Assembly (NCBI GenBank): GCA_963693315.1
Contig: OY856186.1
Coordinates: 128,881,143 to 128,945,142, forward strand
Source of the DNA: Diogma glabrata
Lineage: Eukaryota > Arthropoda > Insecta > Diptera > Cylindrotomidae
Reading direction: 5' to 3'
Length of the DNA: 64,000 bases
In this document: one piece after another, positions 15,139 through 26,793 of the stretch
Layout: the number at the start of each line of letters is the position of its first letter
Numbering within the stretch: the first letter of the stretch is position 1
Notes under the pieces: model-generated
What the model was told of the DNA's origin: nothing
Databases searched by the model: none
Seen by the model: the letters and a program-made list of their open reading frames with translations, nothing else
Program-made: the position numbers and the translations under genes

Positions 15139-15620
15139 TGGCCTTATATCATGAATTTTTCATTTTAAAGTTTAAGTATTTGAGATTAAGGGCCGGTTGT
15201 ACAATTGCAGTTCAGCCGAGGTTTAAGCTGAAATTATGCTAAACCTGATATTCTGTTCAGTTATGCGTTGAACAATTTCGGTTTAGTCGCGAGTATGAGC
15301 TTAAGCCAGGGTTCACTTTGAGCGCCCAATTTTGTTGGTTCAAGTGCGGTTCAAGAAACTAACCTAACTTGTAACCTAACCTAACCTAAGATCCTATCGG
15401 GTTCTACTAAGCTTTAGCTATACTGCTATTGTACAACCGGCCCTAATTGAACTATATTTTATTTTCACATAAATATTTCGTGTGATTGTCTCAACTTTAT
15501 CAATTTATAATTGTAGAGTTGTTGAAGCAATTTCGTAGTTTGATTCGCCATATGTGACCGCACGGTGATTTTGAGACAATTGCATTTCGATTGGAAATAG
15601 GACATGTTTTTTTCAGTGTA
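15139..15620 (+). repeat. Dispersed repeat Y, interrupted by a MITE
   Basis: 15139-15189 plus 15447-15620 matches 30230-30420 with moderate divergence (ATCATGAATTTTTCA ... TGCATTTCGATTGGAAATAG ... ACATGTTTTTT). The 30-kb copy lacks the MITE and serves as an empty-site reference. Confidence 0.75.
15190..15443. mobile_element. PIF/Harbinger-type MITE, 254 bp
   Basis: Terminal inverted repeats GGGCCGGTTGTACAAT and ATTGTACAACCGGCCC, flanked by TAA on both sides (15187-15189 and 15444-15446). A GGG/GGC start and a 3-bp TWA duplication are the hallmark of PIF/Harbinger elements. The paralogous empty site near 30266 reads ATTAAATGAAC where this copy has ATTAA-element-TAATTGAAC. No coding capacity. 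The interior contains a few CCTAA units, which are part of the MITE. Confidence 0.88.
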
Positions 15621-15936
15621 TAATTATCAATTTATCTTTTTTACTAATTATCAATTATACTTATTGTCATCATAATATGTCTTCATAATTGGCCGCGACT
15701 GCTAAAAGGTTAAGAACCGATAACTATGTAGTATAAATTGTTTAGCCCCAATTTAAATGATAATATAATATATTAAGTTCTAAAAAGTTTTTAATCTCCG
15801 TTATTGTTTTAAAATTCACAAATCTTTAAAATTTGAATGAAATTTCAACAAACAAAAATCAAATAAAATAATTATTTGAGTACTTCTTAATTCCCGTATC
15901 CCGGTATTTAAAAAAAACGGCCGGGGAATGGAAACT
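15621..15936. other. AT-rich spacer
   Basis: No supported feature. A small CGGGATACGGG-like GC patch near 15894-15925 abuts the broken end of the Arl8-like fragment and may mark whatever disrupted it. Confidence 0.4.
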
Positions 15937-16119
15937 CTAATTGAAACCAACAGTTGTTATCATATCTTCACCAAATTGTCCAGATGCAATAACATTAACC
16001 AATGTTGTTTTTCCCGAATATTGAAGACCAACTAATATCAATTCCATTTTTCTTTCCCAAATCAAACTCTGAATCCAATTCATAAACCTACAGCTGGTGC
16101 CTGGTATGGTAAAAAACAA
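15937..16119 (-). pseudogene. Arl8-like small GTPase fragment, broken
   Basis: The minus frame reads ...[20 protein letters not shown], then [20 protein letters not shown], then DMITTVGFN and a stop. This is the N-terminal region of Arl8, a lysosomal Arf-like GTPase, with the P-loop GLQYSGKT intact and the IPTVGFN switch region changed to ITTVGFN. A TGTAG just upstream of FMNW could be an old splice acceptor, which would make this a displaced exon. The normal protein is about 186 residues; only about 50 remain and the expected continuation after GFN is absent. The remaining G-box motifs are not visible nearby. Codons before FMNW are probably not native. Not functional as it stands. Confidence 0.75.
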
Positions 16120-16729
16120 AGACGTTCAAATTTGAAAAAATACAAAACAAAGTAATTTATAATATTTCAGGAATGTTAAGATATTTATTTTTATTTGTTT
16201 GATTTCAAAAATTGTTACTAGTTAACAAATCTTATTACACAAAACTTAATTAAAATGCCATAAAAATTTAATTAATTCAAAACAAAATTAATCTCACAAA
16301 CTCAATTTCTACAATTAATTATTTAAACAATTAAAAAACCTGTGACACAATAACATTATTGGTAACTAGCTAATTTTATCGATTTAAGTCTACAAAATGT
16401 CCCGATCGATCATTTGATCGTATATATTTAGTAAGATTCTCCATCTATTGTATCTTTTTACTTCACCACAATTTTAAATTGTGTGAAGTAATGCAATCTA
16501 TCGTGAAAAAAAAAATTTTGCATATCCCAAATTTTGTTTTTTCTTTTGTTTTGGACCATCCTCTATCTAAATGGCCAATAAAAATTTTGGTGTACGTCTG
16601 CATGTGCGTAGGTGGGTGTGTGTGTGGGTGGCATTTCTGCATAAGATCTTGATGAAAATTTGGCAAATGATACAGGTTCACTTGAAAATGGAAGATGTGG
16701 ATTCATTTTAAATTTGGACAAAATGGCGG
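16120..16729. other. AT-rich intergenic DNA
   Basis: No gene. Contains a GT-rich stretch (GTGGGTGTGTGTGTGGGTGG, 16611-16630) and a GATCGATCATTTGATCG dyad near 16405. Frames here are not supported. Confidence 0.5.
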
Positions 16730-17800
16730 TGGGTCTTCCGAACACCTCTAAGTTTAAATCTTGAATAACTTCTAATCCCGGCTTATGATCTTATTGAAAC
16801 TTAGTATATAAAGTTTTAGTAGAGTTTTCAATATTTTTGCATACCAACTTCCGGTTTGTCATTTCCAGTTAAAAGTTTTTTTTAATTATCAGCTTTTGGA
16901 GACAATTGGATAAAGGGTTGGGGGTCCACCCCAATGTTGTTTATGTTTGTTGGGAGCATAAAACATTCGTTCGTAAATTAATTTTGATGACACTTTAGAA
17001 AAAGATGTAAATATGTATGACAAAAAACTGATTAGTTTTTGAGCGATAGTGACCAAAGCACCTGTTTTTTCGAAAGCTCAATAACATCTGTACCTGATAA
17101 TCGAATTGAATGAAACTTGGTACAGAATTTAGTATGGTTCACAACAGTTCTGCATAACAACTTCCGGTTTTTCACTTCCAGTAAAAAAATTGTTTTTGTA
17201 CTTTTTTGAAGTTTTTTCAGTGTCTTTATGCACACTAAATTCTACAATAATGAAGTGATTATGATGAAACTTATGAAAAAGTTTTCAATTAGTGTGAGAA
17301 GATAACTATCATCTTTTGGGACATATTGATCAAAGTGGCGGGGGGTCTACCATACATATGCTGACTTTTCATACTTTGTTTTTAAAGTTTTTTGGAAGCA
17401 TACAAACTTCATTCATTAATTTATTTTAATGACAATCAAAAAAAGATGGAGACTTAAATAACAAAGAACCGATTAGGTTTTGGACAGTATTCAAGTAAGT
17501 AGTGAGGGGCCTCCCAAACACCTGTTTAGCTGTGTCACAATTTTTTCAATGTTTGTTGGGAGCACACAGCGTTCGCTCGTGAATAAATTTTGATGACACT
17601 TTGGAAACTGATTAGTTTTTGAGCGATAGTGAACAAAGTAGTGGGGGCTGTCCCATATACCTGTTTTTTTTAATGCTCAATAACATCTGTACCTGATAAT
17701 TGAATTAGATGAAATTGATACATAACCATTTAGTACAGTTCAAACAGTTCTGCATCCCAACTTCCTGTTTGCCACTTTCGGATAAAATTTTTATTTACTT
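16730..17800. repeat. Degenerate ~600-bp repeat units
   Basis: Blocks recur in order: TTGATGACACTTT (about 16983, 17589), CTGATTAGTTTTTGAGCGAT (17028, 17608), AATAACATCTGTACCTGATA (17080, 17680) and CAACTTCC(G/T)GTTT (about 16846, 17160, 17759). Between them the sequence has drifted. This looks like two to three old tandem copies of one unit. No coding. Confidence 0.65.
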
Positions 17801-18992
17801 TTTCTCGTACAACAAAATTTATGTTTGATGGGATGCTAGTGCTTTCTTTAATATTTTTATAATTAGAACTACGCGAAATCTATAGCATTGGTTAGCTTTT
17901 AATCAAAGTATTTGATGGATATTAGCTCATTATATATCCAGCACACTATGTTTCCACAGCTGTGGTGAAGTCAGCCTATACACCAGCGTCGCAATATTTT
18001 ATTATCTTTTCATTGCACATAAAATTAAAATTCATCTCATCTCAATATAAAATGCAAGTCAACCCATTTTTATACATCATTTCAATAAACAATTTCTCTT
18101 CAACTACAAACAATAACTCTACCTTCCATAAACTTGGACAACCGTATTATATCTATATGTAATTCTATGACTAAGCTTTACAAAAAAATTTTCATCATTT
18201 ATAGAAACATGCATTATTAATTGATATTATGTGACAGAAAAATTAAAGAACGACACCGAAATACATTAGAAATATTTTTTTAAGAACGAATATTGTTATT
18301 TTAATGTAAAATTCAAAATAATCCGTCGTTACAAAATTTTTATAGCTAATGCTGTCTTCCTCGGGAGATGCATTCTGACCTCGTCTAAGCAAGAATACGT
18401 CACTTCTTCCTGACAATTTCAATTTGGTTCAGGTTTACATCAGACATAAAAACTATTAACCTCATGAAACAATCATTGATGAAAATTGAAAATAAGTTTT
18501 GTATGTTAAACAAAATTCAATTAATGCTCCAAGGAAAAATGTAATACTTACTTCCGATAAAATCTAGAAAACTAAAGAAATTTTTGTAATAAAAACATAA
18601 TCATTCCATAAACCTAAAAGTATTTCAACCATAAAATCTTTTTTATTCGCCTATATATTAAAGTGTTACTTTATTACTGTGATTTGCGGCTTTAAAGTAT
18701 CACTTTTCAGCTATTTATTTTGTCGTCATAGCTACGTCCAAAAAAGTAAAAAGCATTTGTATTTTTAAATTCTATGAAAAATAAATTTTTTTATCAAAGC
18801 AACCCTTAAATTCAAAATTTCAATATCCAATTAAAATAGTTGTTATCATTTGTTGTCATAGAATTTGGAAAAAATAATAAATATTTTTTCAAAGGTTACT
18901 TGTTCCACATATTTTGATTTTAAAATTTATGAAAATTTGTAATTTTAATTTAGAATAAACAACTTTTCTTACAATATTTGGCTTGCGGCGAA
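17801..18992. other. AT-rich intergenic DNA
   Basis: Nothing I can support. The longest frame (17962-18162, 66 codons) has no family resemblance. Confidence 0.5.
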
Positions 18993-19136
18993 TAAAAAAT
19001 AGTATATGATGCACGGACGTAAGCTATTTTGGACTTAATGTGGGTGCAAATCTCGGCTAGCGCCTCGATTTGCAAACTCCACATCCGTCCAAAATCTTTA
19101 GCTTTACGTCCTAGCATCATAATGTACTATTATTTT
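18993..19136. repeat. Long imperfect palindrome (~145 bp)
   Basis: Left arm AATAGTATATGATGC, GGACGTAAGCTATTTTGGAC, then ATGTGG...TGCAAATC; the right arm is its complement in reverse order, meeting around a central GGCTAGCGCC. GC content is clearly above the surroundings. It would fold into one hairpin. It may be a foldback MITE; I see no target duplication and no other copy here. Confidence 0.75.
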
Positions 19137-20904
19137 CTTCACGATAAGGAAACCTATTCCGAATGAGATATTTTTTAAAATATTGTCCAAAGAAAAGTGA
19201 CTTTTCTTGTTGTTTTTCTATTTTGTTGTTAGATACTTCATAATATTCTTAAAAGTTTAGGTTTGTTAAGGATGTAGTAGTTAAATGAAAATGAAATAAA
19301 GAAAATACTACTTACTTCCAACCAATTGCTTGAGAATTAAGAAACATACCAGAAACCTCTTAAGAAAAAAATCAATTTTCAGCATTTTCTTAATGGGGCA
19401 ATGAATTCATTATTTTTTTTATTTGACAAAAAAAATCTAAAATAGGTTGACTATTTTTTTTAAAGGATTTAACAAAAAATGTTTAAAAAAAAGATATTAT
19501 TTTATTATTTTTTTTTGTAACAAAATTTATGGAGTTGACAAATTGAAATTTATTTTGTAGGGGTTGTATTTTTGGCACCAAACAATGAAGTATTATTAAA
19601 ACAAATTATATTGTAATAGTCTAAGTTTTCTTAAAAATTACAGTTGGTTTGGCATCAGTTCAATTTTTCTATTCAACTGCATTATCAAAATTAATTTTAG
19701 ATCCGTTTTGTGTGCATTAATTCTATTGAGGAAGCTTAACGAAACAAGGATACTCGAGATTTTTTTTAAAGAATGGAATTGTAAGAACTGTTTTGTAACA
19801 TTATTTTGAATTTCCAAAAGAAAAAAATCTTAAATGGTGTTTCAGAAAATTAAATCATAGAAAGAAAAGAATATTAGCGTTAAGAAGTCTTTTATACATG
19901 AAGTTTGTAGAAAACTTATCAAATTTATAGATGAATAAATAATACCTATAAAATTTTTTCAACATGACTGCTTATTTGTTCCATAATCTATTTTTTCTAA
20001 TTAAATTATTTAGTTCGCTTAAGTTCAAAAATCATATTAAAAACAAAAACAAAATCTAACACCTTCTCTCAAACAATTAAAAAATTTCAGAAATAAAAGA
20101 AGATAAAAGTTTTTCACTTTATCAAATTCAAAAGTAGAAAAGAAATCGAAATTTTTGGATATAAATCTTGTTGTGGTTATGTCAAAAGTAAAACAAGAAG
20201 AAATCTTTTGATGTCAACAACCAAACCGTTGTTTTCGACGCATTTCCTTTTTGTAGGAGAAAAAGATTTTTATCATTTAGAAATAGGTTTAATTAACACA
20301 AAAGTTGATTGTATTTTAAGATAAAAGAGAAAACAGAATACAAAAAGGTGTACTGCGTACAGCATATTTCGTAATAGATTTAATAAGCTTTCAGATTCAA
20401 TGGTAGGTTTATTCAATTGGAAAGAATTAAATGTTGGAGTGTATATGGCTATGAAAAATTCAATTAATTACGTTTTTATTTACGAAACTACAAATAGCTT
20501 TTGCATCAGATATTTTAAATAGAATTGATTAACATTATTAAGTTTTAAAATATCAACTGTAGTTGTTATTATATATACTGTTTATATGTTTGATTATATA
20601 TTATAGATAAAGTATTAGATACATTTCAATTTTTTATCCACCATTTGAGATTTTTCGACGTTTTGAATCAGAAATCTGAATAGCCAAATTGCCGGACGAC
20701 TGTCATGTGAAACGAGAACGCGATATCTATTCGGTCCATTTTTAATCGTTTTAAATTGTTGGTCGAATAAAGTGATTTGAAAAGTTCTGAGGGAAAATTC
20801 AACAAAATAGTATCTTGGAGTGAATTTCTGAAAACAACCGTTTTTTGAAACTTCCACAACTTTATTTTCTGTCGATTAATTTTAATTAGAGCTACTACTT
20901 AAAT
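19137..20904. other. AT-rich intergenic DNA
   Basis: About 1.8 kb of homopolymer-rich sequence with no supported gene or repeat. Confidence 0.5.
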
Positions 20905-21378
20905 TTTTGATGCACTGAAAAAAAATAAACATAATTAAATTAATTAAATAATTAAATCATTGGCATTAAATAACACTAGTTTACAAATTTTGAACTTTTT
21001 TTGTCTCCCTGAATAAAACCCAACTTTTCTTATAGATTTGGACCTCCTGAACACGAATATCATATTAACTTTTTTTTGTTAGCTCTTGTTTTTGAGATAT
21101 CACGAAAAACCAATCACCGAGATCAAAAATGTTGTTTCGGTTTTTGGGTCTCATATTTTACAAAACAAACAAATTAAATATATTAATGAAACACGTGCAT
21201 AGTACATATGCTAACAAACATTTTGAGCTATATTTTGTAAAAATCCATTAAGGATTCTGGAAGTTACAGATGAAAAAAGTTGCAAAAAGACGAAAAATTC
21301 ACGTTTTTCTAAAAATTTTCCATTTTCAACACCATAAATTTTGAACAAATAAAGACACTAATTTTTTGAAGTTATACT
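20905..21378 (-). repeat. Dispersed repeat X, inverted copy
   Basis: 20975-21375 is the reverse complement of 29825-30220 with modest divergence. Shared blocks include GGACCTCCTGAACACGAATA, GTTTTTGAGATAT and ATTAAGGATTCTGGAAGTTA. A CACTGAAAAAAA at 20915 resembles the complement of the end of repeat Y (TTTTTTCAGTG at 15609), so X and Y may be parts of one DNA element. No coding frame. Confidence 0.7.
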
Positions 21379-21458
21379 TCTTTGCGCTCGTTGTAAATAT
21401 TTTGATGGGGTGTTAATCGAGAAACCGCGTCACGCTTGTTTAAGTTATATTTTAACTT

Positions 21459-21541
21459 TTATGCTGTATGGTAATAAAGACGAAATTAGTAAATCAACCT
21501 TATGCTGTATGGTAATAAAGACGAAATTACTAAATCAATCA
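21459..21541 (+). repeat. Two tandem copies of a 41-bp unit
   Basis: TTATGCTGTATGGTAATAAA, GACGAAATTA and TAAATCAA appear twice, 41 bp apart, with one or two differences. Confidence 0.9.
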
Positions 21542-22832
21542 TATTTTATAATAATAAAACATTATTTGCTTAGTTATCTTTGATCAATTTTTTTTTCACT
21601 TTTCGGAATTATCATTAAAAGGAATAGTTAATGTATAATGTGACAAACAAATATGTACATTATATGAAAATTATGTAAAATTATTTTTTAACAAATACAT
21701 ATTTCTAATTTACAACAAATATGTTCTTATGGTTTGCAATTATGTAAAATATGTACATATTTCTATGCATTAGCACCAATACATTGTTTATATATGATTA
21801 AACAAACCTGCTTGCATTAGCAGAACTGCCCTCACATGTTCCAAAAATTGGAAATTGACGTTTCTTTTCCTCTTCTTAGAAACATTGATTAACCAAGAAT
21901 TTGCATTGGAACCTTAGTACCGAAGAAAAAGATTATGAACAATATCAAAGCTACAGGTTTAAAGTGTTTTACTTATTGAGTGAAATATGCTTCTCCATTA
22001 CTTTTAAAACTATTATTGTTATTGCAAGGGATCTATAAAATATATGCAAATATGTTAACAAATGGTGTGATTTGACTGTTTTAATAATAATATATAAGTC
22101 TGAATTTACAAATGAAATTAGTCTTATTATTATTTTTTCCAATTTTTGTTTTAAATTGTGGGAAGGAATGTCGAAATAAGACGATGACCATAAAGCAATA
22201 AAACCCATTAAACGAAAATATTCACTAAAAATGGTGGTATTCTTTAACCGGCCGGCGCGGCGTATGCATCAATGTAGTAGAGTATTGCAGACAATCGATA
22301 AAATATATTTGCAAATTGCAATACGACCCTTTTCAGAACAGCAAAATTTCTGGATTGATAAATGAATATAAGTCTACATGAAATAGGACGCTAAACCAAT
22401 AGCAATGAACCAGTGTACCTATTTTGTATGACGAGTACGGTGGTTTCGGAGTAAGTAGTTGACAATTGTGACATCCAATAAACAAATATATTTACGCTCA
22501 CATAATTGTTCGTGACACATTGAATTATTTGAATTAAATCTTTGGAATAAAATTTTAACTTTTTTCTAACCTTAATCTATTTATAAAAATTATTTAATTA
22601 TTATTTGTCTGTAAAATGTGTTTTAATTTTAACATACATTTAATATGTAAATTTATAGCTATAGCTTTAGAGACATTTACTTAATGGCTTTTGCTGACTG
22701 TAAAATGATACTATTACATTTTTTTCAAACTTTTTATATTACTAATAAAATAAGTTAAATTAAATGACATTAAAAAAAACTATAGGAGAATTTACTCAAA
22801 AAAAAACAGTTTTCAACCACTTTATCTGGGAA
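21542..22832. other. AT-rich DNA, possibly the body of a Helitron
   Basis: No coding frame. A GC-rich island CCGGCCGGCGCGGCG lies at 22240-22262. Because 22833-22863 looks like a Helitron 3' end, the DNA before it may be Helitron interior, but I could not identify the 5' TC end. Confidence 0.4.
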
Positions 22833-22863
22833 GCACGGAAATCGCCGTGCGGGTACCTTCTAG
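22833..22863 (+). mobile_element. Helitron-type 3' terminus
   Basis: A GCACGG/CCGTGC stem with a 6-base loop (22833-22850), then nine bases, then CTAG followed by T (22860-22864). Helitrons end in CTRR, insert before T, and have a short GC-rich hairpin about ten bases upstream. All these elements are present. No Rep/helicase coding is visible, so the element is non-autonomous or truncated. Confidence 0.72.
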
Positions 22864-22879
22864 TAATTAATAATTATTA

Positions 22880-23002
22880 GTTTTTTGAATAATATTTTTT
22901 TTGAATAATATTTTTTTTTCTTTTTGGATAATATTTTTTTTTTTGAATATTTTTTTTTGTATTTTTTTGACTAAGAAAACTAAGAAAAATCGACGATTAT
23001 AC
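22880..23002 (+). repeat. GAATAATATTTTTTTT minisatellite, left part
   Basis: Irregular repetition of GAATAATATT followed by a T-run. The same array resumes at 28154 on the other side of the hAT element, so that element inserted into it. Confidence 0.75.
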
Positions 23003-23871
23003 GTTCTTATTAGGGTTTCTCATACGGGATCCCGGGATCCCGTTTTCTCCGAGATTCCAGGGTAAATTTTCATCCCGTTTTCCCGGGATTTCATCCCGTT
23101 TTCCCGGGATTTCATCCCGGGATCCCGGGTAGCCCGCTAATTTTTATTAACATTTTTTTTTACTTTTTTCAAAGATATTAAAAGTTTTCTCACTCGAAAA
23201 TCGAGTAGTTTTCAATTCTTTTCTCTCTGTAGTAACTAATTTCGTTCAAAATTAGGAAAATGTTTTTTTTGACACGTATCATGGTTTTTTTGTATGGTTT
23301 TTTTGACACATATAAACACAACAAATTAAAACCAATCAAACTTAAAATAGGTAGATTTTTCTGACAAATCTACCTAAAACTTGCGCTTCATTTCTCTTAA
23401 TTTATGTTTAATGGTTCTCTTGGACGGATGCTGTTCAATGGATGGTTCAATGGACGTTTCGTCACGAAAATTCGGACAAAATTGAGTGATGGCGCCATTG
23501 ACAACCTAGTTGTTTGAAAAATTGTTTAAAAATTAGTATTATGAATTTATTTTTGTTTTGTTTATTTATTTATTTATTTATTTCAATTTACATAATAGCA
23601 AACGGAAATATTTCCAATAACATGCTAGTTATAAAAGTAATACAAATTAAAGACAATATTTAAAAAATTATATAAAAAATTACAATAAAAAGTTTAAATT
23701 TAAAAGTAATACAAATTAAAGACAATATTTAAAAATAATATAAAAAATTACAATAAAAAGTTTTAATTTAGTTAATGAAAAGATAATTTTAATGTAATAA
23801 AAGAAGAATATTTAATACAAGATAAAATAAATAATATTAGAATTTAAAATATATAAGAAAATAATGTTAAT

Positions 23872-26759
23872 TTAGTTTAATTTAACAATTTGTAAAAGGC
23901 TTCTTTTAAACTGGACTAAGTTGGAGCAAAACAAATTGATTTGATTAAATTTAACGTTGTGGCTGTACTGTAATCTAATTAACGGTGAATGAACTCTTAG
24001 ATTAGTTAGAAAAGTATTATAATACAGAGTGTACGAATGCCTAGTATTATAACAAGGTGTGGTATTCAAACGAATTAGACTAGCCAAATCTGATTCTATA
24101 CTACGGTTAAGAATTTTATAAAGGGTTGTTTGATCAGCAATTGTACGTCTCTGTTCCAATGATAATAGATTATATCGTTTTAGTCTATCTTTATATGGTT
24201 GATATGGGAAGCTTAATTTAAAGTTCAGAAATCTAGTAAACTTCTTTTGAACCCTCTCAATATTATCAATATGAGTTTGATATTTTGGATTCCAGACTGG
24301 CGAAATATATTCTAATAAAGAACGAACAATAGAATTAAAGATTGTAATAAGTGTTTTAGACGAACGAAAATTTGAACACACTCGCATAACAAAACCAAGC
24401 ATTTTGAAAGCTTTGTTAACATTGTCTTGAATATGTATATTAAATTTTAATTTGTTATCCATAATAATGCCTAAATCACGAATACTTTGTTTTTCACATA
24501 GAGTTAAATTGTTAATATTATAAATGAATTGTAATTGAAAAGATCTGGGCTTAAGCTTAAAGGTAAAACATTTATTAATGTTGAGATATAGATCGTTACT
24601 TTTGCACCACTCATATATTTTAATAAGATTATTTTGAAGCACTATACAGTCAGCTATGGATTTGATTGATTTAAATATTTTCAAATCATCAGCAAAAAGT
24701 AGTGCTTTGCAATCCAAGCGTAAGCAAATATCATTAATAAACAAAATAAACAATAAAGGTCCCAAGATTGAACCTTGTGGTACACCCGAATGAGGACAGA
24801 AAGAAAATGATTCATAGTCATTAATGCATACAAATTGAGATCTTTGTTTTAGATAAGATTCAACCCACCTGATAAACTTTATATTCAGACCAAAATTACG
24901 TAATTTTTGAAGGAGAATATTATGGTTAACTTTATCAAAGGCCTTTGAAAAATCCATATATATGACATCAACACCAGCACCAGAGTCAAGCGATTCATAA
25001 ATATATTCCGTATAGTTAAGCATATTAGTAAGAGTTGACCTACCCTTAAAAAACCCGTGTTGGTTTTTAATAATATTAATATTAGTAAAGTCAAACAGTT
25101 TATTGTGAACAATTCTTTCGAAAATTTTGCTGAAACAATTCAATGTTGCAATTGGTCTATAATTTTCTACATCAGTACTGTCACCAGTTTTCAAAATTGG
25201 AATGATTTTAGCTATTTTCCATCTAATAGGAAAAACATCATTTTCAAAAGACTTATTAAATAGAATTGTTAATGGCTGACAGATCAATGCAGAAGTGTTT
25301 TTTAATAAAATAGGAGGAATTAGATCTGCTCCAAAACCTTTATTTAGATCAAGTTTATTTAATACCGCTAGTACTTCTTCTTCCGTTACAGAAAATAAAG
25401 AATCTTCCAAAGAGATATCACTTGTTGCAAATGTTGGTGTGGAATAAAAAGGGGTACTGGTGTACACAGATTGAAAATATGTCGCAAAAAGATCACAAAT
25501 TCCTTTGGTTGAACTTTCTACATTGTTTTTAAAACGCGTTGACGCTGGGATAGCATTAGTTTTTTTTAATTTTTTTGTGAAAGACCAAAACTTTTTAGGA
25601 TAAGACGAAATGGAACTTTCAATATCACTTAAAAAATTTGCATAACACACATTAATTTCCCTTTTAACAGAGCTCCGCAAAGAAGAAAACATATTGTAAT
25701 AATCAAGATCACCAGTTTTTTTAAACTTTCTATGAATTAGATTTTTAAATTCAATCATTTTTAACAAACTTTTTGAATACCAGATGGGATATTTACTGGA
25801 TTTAATTTTGAATTTAGGGACAAATTGATTGATTAACTGATAAAGAACATCATAAAAAGCATTAACTGACTGATCAACATCTTTATTGCCAAACATGTGA
25901 CACCAATTAATTTTAGACAGAGCTACGTTAATTTCATCATAATTTCCTTTGTAAAAATTAAAGCGTACAGATTCATCGGCTTTTAAGAGATCAAATTTTT
26001 TAAGATTAATTGAAATTTCAATCGGTGGATGATGTTGATCAATTTTTGATAACACATCCGTAGGATTGCTTACCCTAACATTGCTTACATGCAAATTGGA
26101 TAAAACCAGGTCTAAAATCCGATTAGATTTGTTAGTTAAATGATTGAATTGGGTAATATCAGTGAAACTCAATGTTTCGATAAGTGCTTGAGCTGGTCTA
26201 GTGACACTTAAAGGCTTGGTTCTAAGATATCAGCAACAAATGACCACTTAATATTAGGTATATTGAAGTCACCAACAATAAGAAAGTTAGAATCAATTTT
26301 ATGTGTATTTATAATATTGTTGATATTTTCAAAATAACCATCATAATCCAAGATAGTTGCATTAGGATAAATATAAGGAACGTTCAAATATAATTTTTTG
26401 TGTTTAAACTTAAGACATACCCATATCTCCTCCAAATAAACTTCCCATAATGGTAAACGAAAGCTTTGAAACTTGGAATTAATTGCTATCAAACAACCCC
26501 CACCATCTTTTTTATTAGGAAAAAGATTAAGATCTCTATCCCTTCTATAAACAGTGTATTGATTAGAAAATAATTCATTATCAGAAATGCTATCATTTAG
26601 GTATGTTTCAGTAAGACATATTACATCATAATTAGACGCAAGTAAGTTTTTAAAAAAATCGTTTGTTTTGCTTCTAAGACCATTAACATTTTGGTAGTAG
26701 ATTGATAATAACATTATAAAAACTATGTATAAAATGAATAAAATGAAATAAAATAACAC
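23872..26759 (-). pseudogene. Non-LTR ORF2 (endonuclease-RT) with one frameshift
   Basis: Two overlapping-in-sense frames: 26759-26208 (183 codons) and 26172-23872 (766 codons). The first carries the endonuclease start (YYQNVNGLRSK), LTETYLND, DGGGCLIAI and GDFNIPNIKW. A single frameshift near 26208-26216 ends it; the next frame continues the domain through NRILDLVLSN to DQHHPP. The second frame holds the RT: YRPIATLNCFSK, motif A YMDFSKAFDKVNH (Asp at residue 407 of that frame), GVPQGSILGPLLF and FADD (493-496). A DLGIIMDNKLKF block and a C-terminal region follow. All catalytic residues I can check are present, so this copy died recently by one indel. The role was target nicking and reverse transcription. 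Confidence 0.9.
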
Positions 26760-26793
26760 TAAACTAAATAATATTAAAAAAAAAGGAAATAAA

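Noticed and set aside
15362..15390. CCTAA repeats resembling insect telomere sequence
   Set aside because: Only a few units, interrupted, and lying inside a well-defined MITE.
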